Shown: positions 27,181 through 36,532, counted from the stretch's first letter. The stretch is 64,000 bases of DNA from CAZVGZ01 sp964627605 (GCA_964627605.1 CAZVGZ010000016.1:16042-80041), one strand, 5' to 3'. The notes: generated by a model not told the origin, from the letters alone. Translations and numbers: made by a program.

Positions 27181-27343
27181 TTTATCTCCAAACGGCTTTT
27201 GGGTGAGTCCGTCCAGTGTGACGCACGATGAGCCAACACAGAGGGCGATCAGACCCGTGGCTGCCCCACAAGTGTTGTGGCGTCTGTTCAGGCTAGATTG
27301 CTCTGGCCGACAAAAACTGATGCGATGACATACGACGACCGCA

Positions 27344-27943
27344 CTACTCTACAGATGCCGTTTCGATCACTATTTTCGCAAGAGGGTTGTCGCGGGGATC
27401 GCGAGGCGCTGCGACAATTTTATCGGCGATATCCATCCCCTGCGTCACTTTTCCAAAAACTGTGTAATGCCCATCTAGCTGGGTCGTCGGAACGACACAG
27501 ATGTAGAACTGGCTTCCGCTGGACCTTTTCTCCGGGTTGACCTGGTCGGCCTTTCTCGCCGCAGCCAACGAGCCACGCTCGTGCTTTGCGCTGATTTCGG
27601 CTTCGACTGTATATCCAGGGCCTCCGATGCCGTCATTGGCGCGGTTGTCGTCTTTGCTGTTAGGATCGCCGCCTTGAATCATGAATCCTGGAATCACCCT
27701 GTGAAAAGTCGTGTTATCGTAGAAACCTTCGCTCACTAGCTTCAGAAAATTCTCCGAATGTTTTGGCGCGACGTCCGGCATCAACTGTATTACGATGTCG
27801 CCCATGGTGGTCTCCAGACGGACCTGTGGCCCGCTACCGCTATCGCCGGTTCCGCAACTGGCGATGGTGAGACCCACAGCGACAACCGCCGCAACGCTGA
27901 AACTTCCAACTATGCCCACTCTTCTAATTCTGGTTAAAAGCAC
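27344..27943 (-). CDS. Lipoprotein cyclophilin-type peptidyl-prolyl isomerase
   Basis: A 199-residue protein. The GTG start at 27941-27943 has GGAGG at five bases and begins an N-terminal signal VLLTRIRRVGIVGSFSVAA with a lipobox IASC, so it should be a lipoprotein. The cyclophilin domain follows (FHRVIPGFMIQGGDP, PGYTVEAEIS, SSGSQFYICVVP, YTVFGKVTQGMDIADKI). The start overlaps the end of the FmdB-like gene by 20 bases. A longer frame exists but its extra N-terminus is only the zinc-ribbon gene read in another frame. It is the third cyclophilin in a row and the most similar partner of the one at 26689-27180. Confidence 0.9.
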   Translation of the reverse strand: MLLTRIRRVGIVGSFSVAAVVAVGLTIASCGTGDSGSGPQVRLETTMGDIVIQLMPDVAPKHSENFLKLVSEGFYDNTTFHRVIPGFMIQGGDPNSKDDNRANDGIGGPGYTVEAEISAKHERGSLAAARKADQVNPEKRSSGSQFYICVVPTTQLDGHYTVFGKVTQGMDIADKIVAAPRDPRDNPLAKIVIETASVE

Positions 27944-28139
27944 ACGAACCTCCAGAGCACTCGGTTTGACCACACGGCAGCTCCTGGGAGCTGGAAGATA
28001 CAGGCGTTGTGGCGAACGTGGAAAACTGTTTGGCCAGCTTCTTCCCGCCGCATACCTCGCAGACAGGAGTTGTCTCGCCATAGACAAGAGCCTCAAACGC
28101 GTGGCCGCAATCCTCACAGGTGTATTCAAACATCGGCAT
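27924..28139 (-). CDS. FmdB-type zinc-ribbon protein
   Basis: A 71-residue protein, MPMFEYTCEDCGHAFEALV, with CxxC at 8-11 and CEVCGG at about 28-33, the paired cysteines of the FmdB/putative regulatory zinc ribbon. A Cys-rich tail (PCGQTECSGGSC) resembles that of many FmdB proteins. AAGGGA precedes the ATG at the right distance. It is the first gene of the cyclophilin group. The family is found widely in bacteria but its exact role is unknown; a translation- or regulation-linked role has been suggested. Confidence 0.85.
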   Translation of the reverse strand: MPMFEYTCEDCGHAFEALVYGETTPVCEVCGGKKLAKQFSTFATTPVSSSSQELPCGQTECSGGSCAFNQN

Positions 28140-28288
28140 GGTCTTTCCCTTTGTTTGCAGGCAGAAACCCAACGTAAGAAACTGTAAGGTAGGCGCACGC
28201 CGCCCCAACGTCAACAATAACGGGGTGACATAAGACGGGTCTTTGGAGGTGACGAGGTCGTCCAGGTCAATGAGTCAGCTCATACGAT

Positions 28289-29878
28289 TCACAACGACGA
28301 CTCCGGTTGGGCTTCTCGGTTTCCGATCCAATTAAACATCCACACCAGCCCCGCTAAAGTGGCGTAGGCACCAGCGTTGGTGAGCACTACCCCGGTCTCT
28401 TGGATCGAAAGTTGCCATGGCCAGAAAAGCTGCCCTCCTGCCAGGGGTGAGTGGATGATCCCCACCATCACGCAGCCTGCACCAGCAAGAAAACTGACCG
28501 CTGCCCGTCCATAATCTTTGTCGATGATAAATGCGGTGCCGCCACCCCAGATCATGGCGGTGACGATGAACCCGTTCGCCATGATCTCAACTGTTTCCCA
28601 TGTCCCCTTGAACATCCCGGTGAGTGCTGCCACCGAAGTGCCAGCGCTGAAAAGCGCCTGGTTAACCTCAATCGTCAGGAGATATGCGATGGAGGGGATG
28701 AACGCGATGGCGATAGCCGAGGCATGTTTTTTGGGAGTTGCGTTGAACGCTTGAGAGGTGATCTCCAACCCGATAAACACCAGAATCGGGGCAACGGCTG
28801 CCTCAGGCAACAACTCCAGGAAGAAAGGAAGAAATCCGATGATGCCGCCGAGGCCGATAAAAAGCGCTGTCGCCAGAGTGTAGGCTGCCCGACCGCCCAT
28901 CTCCTTATAGGCTGGGTGGCCGATGTAGGGAGTGGACTGGATGACGCCACCGCACAGACCAGCTACCACCGTCGCTATCCCCTCGGTGAGCAGCACATCT
29001 TTGGTATCGTAATCGTCCCCTACCGCCGCTGCGCTTTCCGTGCAGTCTATCCCGCCGACAACAGTCGCCACCGCCCAAGGGATAGCCAAAGCGAGATAGG
29101 GCAGTGCGCCCTTAATGCCAGCGACAAAACCGAGCGTTGGCCACGGCAGCGCAATCCTCAGTTCTACTGACGAGATAGCCTGTGTGAGAGAACCGCCATC
29201 GTAAACTCCGAACGCTCCCAAAACATAGTACGCCACAGAGCCAAGAAGGACTGCTGCGAACGCCGCAGGCATTCCGCCGGGAAGAGCGCGTCTACCGACG
29301 ATGGCGACAAGTATTACGCCCAAGGACAGCATCCCCACCACCGATGTCTGCCAGATGTGGATCGCCGGCAAGAAAGCGATCAGTAGTAGCGCGATCCCTG
29401 CGATGGACCCCAAAAGGCCTGCACGGGGAACCGCTTTCCGTACAAAGTTACCGGCGAAAGACAGCCCCACTTTCACGACTCCGCACACGACCAGGACAGC
29501 CATACCGATCTCCCACGCCACCATACCGGCCTGATTGGAGTCAAGTCCAGCACTCTTGGCAGCGAGGAATGCAGGGCCCAAGATTGACAAGCAGAATAGG
29601 AATGTCGATGGTGTGTCCAAGCCCAACGGCATGGCACAGACATCGTTTTGCCCGGTCTTTCTCGCCAACCGGATCGCCATCCACGTAAACACCAGGTCTC
29701 CGAGCATCACGCCCAGAGCCGTGCCAGGGATCATCCGGTAGTAGATGATATCTTTGGGAAGGCCAAATCCAGACAACAGCACAGCCATTATCACCAGATC
29801 GGTCATGTTGTCCAACATCAGACCGAAAAAGGCGTTTACGTCACCAGAATTTGCCCAACGGTAGGTAGTCGTTGTCAT
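28289..29878 (-). CDS. NCS2/AzgA-like membrane permease
   Basis: A 529-residue transporter with about 12-14 hydrophobic segments. It has a DNMTDLVI opening helix, MIPGTALGVMLGDL, MPLGLDTPSTF and the conserved charged patch WAVATVVGGIDCTESAAAVGDDYDTKD followed by LCGGVIQSTPYIGHPAYKEM, the sort of Glu/Asp-bearing central helices used for substrate binding in the NCS2 purine/xanthine permease fold. Substrate is unknown. The start overlaps the stop of the BioF-like gene by four bases, so the two are likely co-transcribed, which is an unusual partnership. Confidence 0.75.
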   Translation of the reverse strand: MTTTTYRWANSGDVNAFFGLMLDNMTDLVIMAVLLSGFGLPKDIIYYRMIPGTALGVMLGDLVFTWMAIRLARKTGQNDVCAMPLGLDTPSTFLFCLSILGPAFLAAKSAGLDSNQAGMVAWEIGMAVLVVCGVVKVGLSFAGNFVRKAVPRAGLLGSIAGIALLLIAFLPAIHIWQTSVVGMLSLGVILVAIVGRRALPGGMPAAFAAVLLGSVAYYVLGAFGVYDGGSLTQAISSVELRIALPWPTLGFVAGIKGALPYLALAIPWAVATVVGGIDCTESAAAVGDDYDTKDVLLTEGIATVVAGLCGGVIQSTPYIGHPAYKEMGGRAAYTLATALFIGLGGIIGFLPFFLELLPEAAVAPILVFIGLEITSQAFNATPKKHASAIAIAFIPSIAYLLTIEVNQALFSAGTSVAALTGMFKGTWETVEIMANGFIVTAMIWGGGTAFIIDKDYGRAAVSFLAGAGCVMVGIIHSPLAGGQLFWPWQLSIQETGVVLTNAGAYATLAGLVWMFNWIGNREAQPESSL

Positions 29879-31053
29879 CGCGCCAACGGGGTTATGGGTG
29901 GAAGGATGGTACCTAAAGATTCCAAAAGTCCCGCAACCTGCTCCTGCGAATGAGCCGCCGAAAGGGTGACACGCAGCCGTGCGGTTCCGTTGGGGACAGT
30001 CGGCGGACGGATGCCCACCGCCAGGTATCCCTCTTCCAACAGCTTGTCAGAGACCCTCATCGTTGCCTGAGCTCCGCCGATCACAATCGGAAATATCGGT
30101 GTGGTAGGATCGGCGTCGAGACCCAACTCTCTTAGCCCTTCAGCGAACTGGTGGCAGCGAGCGCCGAGCGTCGATATCCGCTCAGGTTCAGTCAGAAGAA
30201 GCTCCAGCGCCGCTAGCGCGGTACCGCAGACTCCAGGCGGCGGGGCGGTGGTGTAGATAAAACTACGCGCTCTGTTCCTGAGCCAGTCGCAAACCGCTTC
30301 GGAGGCGGCGACGAAACCGCCCAAACCTCCCAAAGCTTTGCTGAGCGTCCCAACCACCGCGTGCACTTCGGAGTCGACCGCCCAATGTTCTGTCGCTCCC
30401 TGTCCTCGGCTCCCCAACACCCCAGTTCCGTGGGCGTCGTCTATGACAAACATAGCATCATGTTTAGACGCTAGCGCGGCTATCTGAGGCAGTGAAGCCA
30501 GATCGCCATCCATGCTGAAAACCGAGTCGGTGACTACAAGACGCCGCCTGTGCCCTCGTGACTGAATCAGAGCCTTTTCCATCTCAGTCAGGTCCAGGTG
30601 CGTGTACACAAAAACCTTTGCTCCTGACAGTCTGGCCCCGTCAACGATGGAAGCGTGATTTAGCTGATCAGACACGATTGCGTCTTCTTTGCCGACCAGG
30701 GCGGTGATAACACCGATGTTCGCCATGTAGCCGGTGGGGAACAACACCGCGTCTTCACTGTTTTTTAGTTGCGCCAACCGGCGTTCAAGCTGCTCGTGGA
30801 TACCCAGCGACCCCGAAACCAGTCTGGATGCACCGGACCCAGCCCCCCACTCCTTCGCCGCTGTTGCGCAGGCGCTGACAAGCGCCGGGTGGTTCGCAAG
30901 CCCCAGGTAATCGTTTGAGCAGCAGAGGACGATCTCGCGGCCATCTACTCTGACCACTGCTCCGATAGGAGTGTCGATGGTGCGCAGAGTCCGTCGCAAG
31001 CCCGCGTTTTCGAGATCAGCCAGCCCCTCATCCACGAATCCCAGAACCGACAT
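29875..31053 (-). CDS. bioF: 8-amino-7-oxononanoate synthase / KBL-like PLP enzyme
   Basis: A 392-residue alpha-oxoamine synthase. Motifs are clear: CCSNDYLGLANHP near residue 45, GAGSGASRLVSG, LNHASIVDG, DSVFSMDGD, DDAHGTGVLG and the PLP lysine in TLSKALGGLGGFV. Length and order match BioF, which condenses pimeloyl-CoA (or ACP) with L-alanine in biotin synthesis; glycine C-acetyltransferase (Kbl) is very close and cannot be excluded. No other bio gene lies nearby. The gene is followed by the permease with an ATGA overlap and preceded by ridA 12 bases upstream. Confidence 0.85.
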   Translation of the reverse strand: MSVLGFVDEGLADLENAGLRRTLRTIDTPIGAVVRVDGREIVLCCSNDYLGLANHPALVSACATAAKEWGAGSGASRLVSGSLGIHEQLERRLAQLKNSEDAVLFPTGYMANIGVITALVGKEDAIVSDQLNHASIVDGARLSGAKVFVYTHLDLTEMEKALIQSRGHRRRLVVTDSVFSMDGDLASLPQIAALASKHDAMFVIDDAHGTGVLGSRGQGATEHWAVDSEVHAVVGTLSKALGGLGGFVAASEAVCDWLRNRARSFIYTTAPPPGVCGTALAALELLLTEPERISTLGARCHQFAEGLRELGLDADPTTPIFPIVIGGAQATMRVSDKLLEEGYLAVGIRPPTVPNGTARLRVTLSAAHSQEQVAGLLESLGTILPPITPLAR

Positions 31054-31065
31054 CGGTAGTCCAAT

Positions 31066-31446
31066 CTACTCAGGTAGCGCGGCGATGCAGTCGATTTCGA
31101 CTTTGATATTGAAACCCAGCGCGGTTCCCACAGTGGTCCGCGCCGGTTTGGTGTCTCCGAAAAATTCAGCGTACACCGCGTTCATATCAGCAAAGTTCCC
31201 AAGATCGGTCAGGTAGACGCCGACCTTGACGACGTTCTCCACGGTCGTTCCAGCGGCCTCGAGGATCGCTTTGATGTTGTTCAGAGTGAGCTCTGTCTCG
31301 TGGGTTACGTCGCCCAAATCAAACTTGCCTGTGGCGGGGTCGATAGGGCCTTGCCCAGCAACATAGACCATGCCTCCAGCGACTATCGCTTGCGAGTAGG
31401 GACCAACGGGTGTCGGCGCGTCTTTGGTGGTGACTACGGTGGGCAT
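31066..31446 (-). CDS. ridA: RidA family enamine/imine deaminase
   Basis: A 126-residue protein. MPTVVTTKDAPTPVGPYSQAI, VYVAGQGPIDPATG and the conserved KPARTTVGTAL (the catalytic Arg) are the RidA fingerprint. The enzyme hydrolyses reactive enamine/imine by-products of PLP enzymes, which suits the PLP gene next door, with which it is probably co-transcribed. I chose ATG 31444-31446, which has AAGGAG eight bases before it, over a 34-residue longer frame with no family likeness. The Rid subgroup cannot be set from this alone. Confidence 0.9.
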   Translation of the reverse strand: MPTVVTTKDAPTPVGPYSQAIVAGGMVYVAGQGPIDPATGKFDLGDVTHETELTLNNIKAILEAAGTTVENVVKVGVYLTDLGNFADMNAVYAEFFGDTKPARTTVGTALGFNIKVEIDCIAALPE

Positions 31447-31588
31447 TGATGTAGCTCCTTGAACGAATGACCTGGCGGCCAAATCTGTCAGTGGTCTCGG
31501 GCTGCGAAAAAGTCCGCAGGGACGAATCAGCGGGTTGCTGGTTTTCACCTGAAAAGGATAGTCGGAGCGACCAGGCTCGGCAAGGTGA

Positions 31589-32696
31589 TTAGGAAGGGGC
31601 AGCTAGTCGATGTTGTGGGGCGCGGGTCAGAAGAGTCTTTCGTGGTGCCGAGTTGGCAGCAGAAGGCAGTGTTTGGGGCACATCCAAAATCTCTTCACGA
31701 CAGACCGCCTCCTCAATGATCGATGTGAGAACCAAACTTTTGTATGCGTCTCAGATGTTCGGGGTCGGATCGGGTTCGCCTGAGTCCAAAGCCTCAACGA
31801 ACCTGTCCCAAAGTGGCCGGAGTACTATTCTGAGCGCGCGGCATCTGAATGATTTTCGTGCCGGACTCGTCGGAGGTTCTGAGCCTCCCGTTCGTAAAGT
31901 TGTACCTGGCTACCCCTTTGTCGCCTAGAAACTCCAAAACGGATGGTTGCGTAATCGGCGAGCCATTATCAAGCTCATTCGACGGGTACATCCAGCCCAT
32001 CTCAATGGTGGCCATTCCACCGTCCTCAAACCTGACGATGCCAATCCAGTGGTTTGCTTGGGGAAGGTTTGGGCGGGTTTTGGTGGCCCATCCTTTAACA
32101 GATACAGGGGTCGACGCGTACGTCATGGCTAGCGCGTCAGCGTAATGGCCGCCCATGAACAGCATCAGCGAGCCTTTGCGCATGTACGCCATCACCCGCT
32201 CGTTGTGCTCTGGGTCGTCGGCCACATGCGCCTGTTCAAAAGACGCCATTCGGCTTGCCAGCGAAGCTCCCAACCGCCCCTCTGCTATCCATTCGGTGAT
32301 CTGCTGTATGGCAAGGTTGTCACGATATAACAGGCCTACCATGCAAGTGACGCCGGCAGCCTCTACAGCCTCAACCAAGCGACAGGCGTCGTGCGGCGAG
32401 GAAGCGATCGGACTCTCAAGAAAGATCGGAATGCCGCAATTAGCGGCGTCGATGGCGATTCGCCAGGAAGAATCGGGGGGAGTGGCGATCACCAGTGCGT
32501 CCACAAGTCCAGAAGCCAGAAATTCTGTGTGGTCTGTGAACGAGGGTACTCCGCATTCACTGCCAACCGACTTGCCCTCATCGACGTCGCAGCAAGCGCC
32601 TAGAACTGTGCGCGGGTGTTTTTCAATTATTGGTACGTAGCAGTAGGACGCCACCGCTCCGCAGCCGACCACATCTATGGAATAGGTATCTTTCAC
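31589..32696 (-). pseudogene. Frameshifted Gfo/Idh/MocA oxidoreductase gene
   Basis: The first 300 codons encode a Gfo/Idh/MocA oxidoreductase: VVGCGAVASYCYVP, ALVIATPPDSSW, then ESPIA where the family usually has EKP. The frame ends early at 31794. In another frame the protein continues as LWDRFVEALDSGEPDPTPNI, a classic Gfo/Idh C-terminal start, but runs into TGA at 31751 and then DAYKSLVLTSIIEEAV in the same frame, reaching TAA at 31589. So the gene has at least one indel (about 31811) and one nonsense codon. A truncated but active product is possible because the Rossmann domain is intact. Its relative at 33092 is whole. Confidence 0.75.
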
Positions 32697-33091
32697 CTCA
32701 TCCCCCCCCTAGTAGACTGCCATGACGGCGCCCATCGCTCAGGACCCACTCAACATCCGTCCCTCAAAGGCAGATGTCTCAGCTTCAAACAGTTGCCGAC
32801 ATAAACATCGCCACTGAAGGCCACTTAAGGCACCTATATACACAAATTAGTGAGGAAGAGTTTGTAATGCCCAAAATCTGGGCGCAACGTTGGGCGTGAT
32901 CCTTTTTCTGAGGGGTGGTACAGGGATCTGTATCTCGGTATCTATGGGTATTCTTTTTGGAGTATCAACTTAAATTCCGCTCCGGGTCGCGACAACCAGC
33001 GCAGGCGATTGCCGCAAGTAGGCTGACTCCCGTAGATTCGCAGCCGGGTTGATCGTCGTCTATTTTGTCACGCTGAATTGGAGGTTTCGCT
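32697..33091. other. 395-base intergenic region
   Basis: Between the broken Gfo/Idh gene (minus) and an intact one (plus), so promoters for both should lie here. A run of nine C occurs just before the start of the minus gene, and the end carries TTGGAGG, the ribosome binding site of the plus gene. A 41-codon frame at 32774-32899 is open but unrecognisable. I see no RNA gene, terminator or repeat. Confidence 0.5.
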
Positions 33092-34087
33092 GTGAGTCTA
33101 AAGTGGGGAATAGTAGGTGCCGGTGGAGTAGCCAAGCGGCGCGCTATGCCTGCGATGGTCGCCTCCAAGCGCGCTGAGATCGCTGCGGTGATGGTCCGGG
33201 ATCAAGCCCGTGCAGACGCTCTAGCAGAAGAGATCGGTGCTCCCAAAGGCTATTCTGTTTGGAAACCACTGCTCGAAGACAGCGAAGTCGAAGCGGTGTA
33301 CATCGCGTCTCCGGTAAACGCCCACTGCGATCAGGTCGTGATGGCCGCTGAGGCGGGCAAGCACGTCCTATGTGATAAACCGATGGCGATGAACCTGCCG
33401 GAGTGCGACCGGATGATTGAGGCGAGCATAAAAGCTGGGGTTTATTTACAGATATGTTTTCTTCAGCGATTCATGCCTGCCAACCAGCAGGTGCGAAGAT
33501 GGGTGCGCGGAGGCGATCTGGGGGTTGTTCTCGAAGCCAGAGCTGCAATAATGAAAGACCTTCCGCAGGTTAACGGTACATGGCGCGTTGACCCTGCGGT
33601 CGGTGGCGGCGGGTCGATGATGGATTTAGGTGCCCATTCAGCAGACCTGCTAGCATATATCACCGGACCTATCGGCCGCGTGTCGGCGATGGTATCGAAC
33701 AGAGCGTCGAGTTGGGAAGTTGAGGATACAGCGACCTGTCTGATGGAGGGTGCCAATGGCGCTCACCTCCTTGTGAGTAACAGCTTTAAAGCTGTTGGCG
33801 GCGACATGGTTCTGGAGGTGAACGGTACTGGTGGTTATGCACGGATAGCTGGGGCAGGCAGCCGACCTTCTGGTTTTTTGATGACCGTCAATAGGGGCGA
33901 AGGGGTCGAGGAGCACGACCTGGAAGCCACGGAGCTGTATGGCGCACAGATCGATCATTTTGCAGCTTGTGTCGAGGACGGTGAAACACCCATAGTATCC
34001 GGGGAGGACGGCAGGCACAACATCGCGGTCATTGAAGCGGCGTATCTGTCCGCTCGCACAGGAGCGATGCAGGCTGTTGCGGCGTGA
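33092..34087 (+). CDS. Gfo/Idh/MocA family oxidoreductase
   Basis: A 331-residue enzyme. The NAD(P) motif WGIVGAGGVAKRR is at residues 5-17, DKPMA (variant of EKP) at about 96-100, and the C-terminal domain has GGGGSMMDLGAHSADLL, typical of the family. Members oxidise sugars or inositols, or reduce related keto compounds. The GTG start has TTGGAGG at about eight bases. It is distinct from its frame-broken neighbour on the other strand. No sugar cluster neighbour reveals the substrate; purN follows 57 bases downstream, which may be chance. Confidence 0.9.
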   Translation: MSLKWGIVGAGGVAKRRAMPAMVASKRAEIAAVMVRDQARADALAEEIGAPKGYSVWKPLLEDSEVEAVYIASPVNAHCDQVVMAAEAGKHVLCDKPMAMNLPECDRMIEASIKAGVYLQICFLQRFMPANQQVRRWVRGGDLGVVLEARAAIMKDLPQVNGTWRVDPAVGGGGSMMDLGAHSADLLAYITGPIGRVSAMVSNRASSWEVEDTATCLMEGANGAHLLVSNSFKAVGGDMVLEVNGTGGYARIAGAGSRPSGFLMTVNRGEGVEEHDLEATELYGAQIDHFAACVEDGETPIVSGEDGRHNIAVIEAAYLSARTGAMQAVAA

Positions 34088-34144
34088 ACCACTCATCTTC
34101 CTCATCGGTATCCAATACTGATCGAAAACGAGACTCTGAAGCGG

Positions 34145-34789
34145 ATGGGGTCAGCAGTGCTGCTTAAGGTTGGAGTGTTGGCATCCCATGGGGGCACGAA
34201 CCTTCAGGCGATAATAGACGCCTGCGAAGAGGGGGCGATTGAGGCTGAGGTAGCGCTTGTAATAAGCAACAACAGCGGCTCTGGGGCGTTGGAGAGGGCC
34301 GAACGTCACTCAATAGCCACCGCGCATTTAAGCGGCGTAACACACCCCAATCATGATGCGCTCGATCAAGCGATCAGTCAGACGCTGGTAGATCACGGCG
34401 TGCAGTTGGTGGTGTTGGCAGGCTATATGAAAGCTTTGGGACAACAGACCCTTCAAACGTTCCACCGGCGGATTATCAACATCCACCCAGCGCTTCTACC
34501 AGCATTCGGCGGAAAAGGTTATTTCGGTGGGAATGTCCACCGTTCGGTGATGGAATCGGGCGTCAGATTCAGCGGACCCACAGTACACATCGTAACCGGG
34601 GGGTACGATGAAGGCCCCATCGTGGCGCAAAAGGTGGTGCCGGTGTTGGACGACGACACTCCCGATACTCTTGCCGCCAGGGTCCTCATAGAAGAGCATC
34701 TGCTCTATGCCCAGGTTATACAGATGTTCGCCTCAGATAGGATATCCTGGCGCGGCGACAGAGTCGTGATCTGCCCCCAAACCCAGTGA
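34145..34789 (+). CDS. purN: Phosphoribosylglycinamide formyltransferase
   Basis: A 214-residue formyltransferase. VLASHGGTNLQAIIDACE, LVISNNSGSGALERA, NIHPALLPAF with the catalytic Asn and His, SGPTVHIVTGGYDEGPIVAQKVVPV with the catalytic Asp region and EEHLLYAQV all match PurN, which makes FGAR from GAR with 10-formyl-THF. The family usually shows FPG-x-H-AL; here the loop reads FGGKGYFGGNVHR. The ATG has GAAGCGG nearby, and it is followed by purC and a purH domain, so this is a purine operon. Confidence 0.93.
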   Translation: MGSAVLLKVGVLASHGGTNLQAIIDACEEGAIEAEVALVISNNSGSGALERAERHSIATAHLSGVTHPNHDALDQAISQTLVDHGVQLVVLAGYMKALGQQTLQTFHRRIINIHPALLPAFGGKGYFGGNVHRSVMESGVRFSGPTVHIVTGGYDEGPIVAQKVVPVLDDDTPDTLAARVLIEEHLLYAQVIQMFASDRISWRGDRVVICPQTQ

Positions 34790-34910
34790 GTTCGTCGAAC
34801 CGAATTGCGTCCACACCGCCTGAGTGCTATCTTCGTTAATTCGCCAAGGTGGGCTGAGCCAATTCAGGTCGCCTAGAAGACAAGAAACATCAAAACCATC
34901 GGACCACGCA

Positions 34911-35816
34911 ATGAGTAGACCGTCGCCGAACACCCAGGCAGTGTTGTCCACTTCCCTAAACTTGCCTGTCTATCACAAGGGCAAAGTAAGGGACCTGTAC
35001 CATGTGGACGACGATCATCTCCTCATCGTCGCCACCGACCGGATATCGGCATTCGATGCTGTGATGCCGAACGGCGTGCCTGGCAAAGGAGTGATTCTGA
35101 CACAGATGTCGCTATTCTGGTTCGACCTGATGGCGGACATCGTCTCAAACCATCTGGTCAGCGGTGATGTCGAGGATGTTGACGGTCTCACCTCCGATGA
35201 AAAGCAGCTTCTGAAAGGCCGAATCATGTTGGCCCGCAAGGCCGACAGGTTGGATGCGGAGTGCGTTGCCAGGGGGTACATGGCTGGTTCTGGGTGGAAG
35301 GACTACCAGAACACCTGCGAAATCTGTGGTGTTCCTCTTCCAGAAGGCCTCACCGAATCTGAGCGGCTGCCTGAGGTGATCTTCACTCCAGCGACCAAAG
35401 CCGATTCCGGCCACGACGAAAATATCCCATTCGAGACGATGTCAGAGATAGTCGGGGACGAACGGGCGGTTGAGATGCGATCGGCGACTTTGGATCTGTA
35501 TGAGACAGGGCGATCGTTCGCCGAAAAAAGAGGGATCATCATCGCGGACACCAAGTTTGAGTTCGGGGTGATCGACGGTGAACTGGCCCTGATCGACGAA
35601 GTGCTCTCGCCGGACTCCTCAAGATTTTGGCCCGCCGATGAGTACGAGCCAGGGCGACCCCAAGCCAGTTTTGACAAGCAGTTCGTCCGCGACTATCTCG
35701 AGACCCTTTCATGGGACAAAAACCCTCCGGCACCATCGCTGCCAGACGAGATCGTGGAGAAGACGTTAGGCAAATATCGTGAAGCGCAGATGATGCTGAC
35801 AGGTTCTCACAGCTAG
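34911..35816 (+). CDS. purC: SAICAR synthetase
   Basis: A 301-residue enzyme. GKVRDLYHVDDDHLLIVATDRISAFD at the N-terminus, KADRLDAECVARGYMAGSGWKDY, FTPATKADSGHDENI and IADTKFEFG, IDEVLSPDSSRFWPADEY mark PurC of the longer, eukaryote- and proteobacteria-shared form. It joins CAIR to aspartate in purine synthesis. I chose ATG 34911 because 29 upstream residues of the longer frame show no likeness to the family. It lies between purN and the IMP cyclohydrolase domain gene. Confidence 0.93.
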   Translation: MSRPSPNTQAVLSTSLNLPVYHKGKVRDLYHVDDDHLLIVATDRISAFDAVMPNGVPGKGVILTQMSLFWFDLMADIVSNHLVSGDVEDVDGLTSDEKQLLKGRIMLARKADRLDAECVARGYMAGSGWKDYQNTCEICGVPLPEGLTESERLPEVIFTPATKADSGHDENIPFETMSEIVGDERAVEMRSATLDLYETGRSFAEKRGIIIADTKFEFGVIDGELALIDEVLSPDSSRFWPADEYEPGRPQASFDKQFVRDYLETLSWDKNPPAPSLPDEIVEKTLGKYREAQMMLTGSHS

Positions 35817-35834
35817 CCAGACGGAAACAAGATA

Positions 35835-36434
35835 GTGGCGATAGACAGGGCACTACTAAGCGTCTACGACAAGGACGGGCTTGTCCGGTTTGCCGGTGGT
35901 CTTTCCGACCTCGGCGCTGAACTTCTCTCCACCGGCGGTACAGCGAGGGTGCTGAGAAACGCTGGTCTTGCGGTGACCGACGTGAGCGAATTCACCGGTT
36001 CGCCCGAGATGATGGACGGGCGGGTAAAGACACTCCATCCAGCGGTGCACGGTGGTATCCTTTGTCGACGCGATCATCCAGACGATGCGCGACTCATCGA
36101 GTCGGGAGATGTGCGACCGATCGACCTGGTTGTGGTCAATCTGTACCCGTTCCAGGAGACGATCGCACGCCCAGGAGCGACGCTCGAAGAGGCGATTGAA
36201 CAGATTGACATCGGTGGCCCCACGATGGTGCGGGCCGCGTCGAAGAATCATGCCCATGTTGGGGTGGTAGTGGACCCTGATGACTACGATGGCGTCCTAA
36301 GCGAGCTGGGCGGGTCAGATGGTTCGCTCGATGAGATGACCCGTCAACGCTTGTGCCACAAGGCGTTTCGACACACGGCGGCATACGACGCCGCCATCGA
36401 CGCCTATTTGAGCGAAATCTGGGATGTGGACTGA
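35835..36434 (+). CDS. purH: IMP cyclohydrolase domain of PurH, stand-alone
   Basis: A 199-residue protein equal to the N-terminal MGS-like IMP cyclohydrolase domain of PurH: ALLSVYDKDGLVRFAGGL, STGGTARVLRNAGL, VSEFTGSPEMMDGRVKTLHP, VVNLYPFQETI, IDIGGPTMVRAASKNH and a final CHKAFRHTAAYDAAI. It ends exactly where the domain ends; the formyltransferase domain (usually continuing after a short linker, LRYGENPHQ) is absent, and I found no trace of it before mreB. GTG start with GGAAAC upstream. It would close FAICAR to IMP, so AICAR formylation needs another gene. Whether this is natural splitting or loss is not clear. Confidence 0.88.
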   Translation: MAIDRALLSVYDKDGLVRFAGGLSDLGAELLSTGGTARVLRNAGLAVTDVSEFTGSPEMMDGRVKTLHPAVHGGILCRRDHPDDARLIESGDVRPIDLVVVNLYPFQETIARPGATLEEAIEQIDIGGPTMVRAASKNHAHVGVVVDPDDYDGVLSELGGSDGSLDEMTRQRLCHKAFRHTAAYDAAIDAYLSEIWDVD

Positions 36435-36532
36435 CGGTATGTCTGGTGTGAAGGGTGGGTAGACGAGCGGTTTTTTTTGGGGTGGCAGCCACCAGTAAGC
36501 GCTGCTGTTTGAAAGTGTAATAGGGGACTATA

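Noticed and set aside
27344..28198. A 284-residue form of the cyclophilin reaching back to 28198.
   Set aside because: Its first 85 residues are only the FmdB zinc-ribbon gene in another frame; the GTG at 27943 with GGAGG gives a normal lipoprotein.
32774..32899. A 41-codon open frame between the two Gfo/Idh genes.
   Set aside because: No ribosome site or recognisable likeness; too short to support as a gene.
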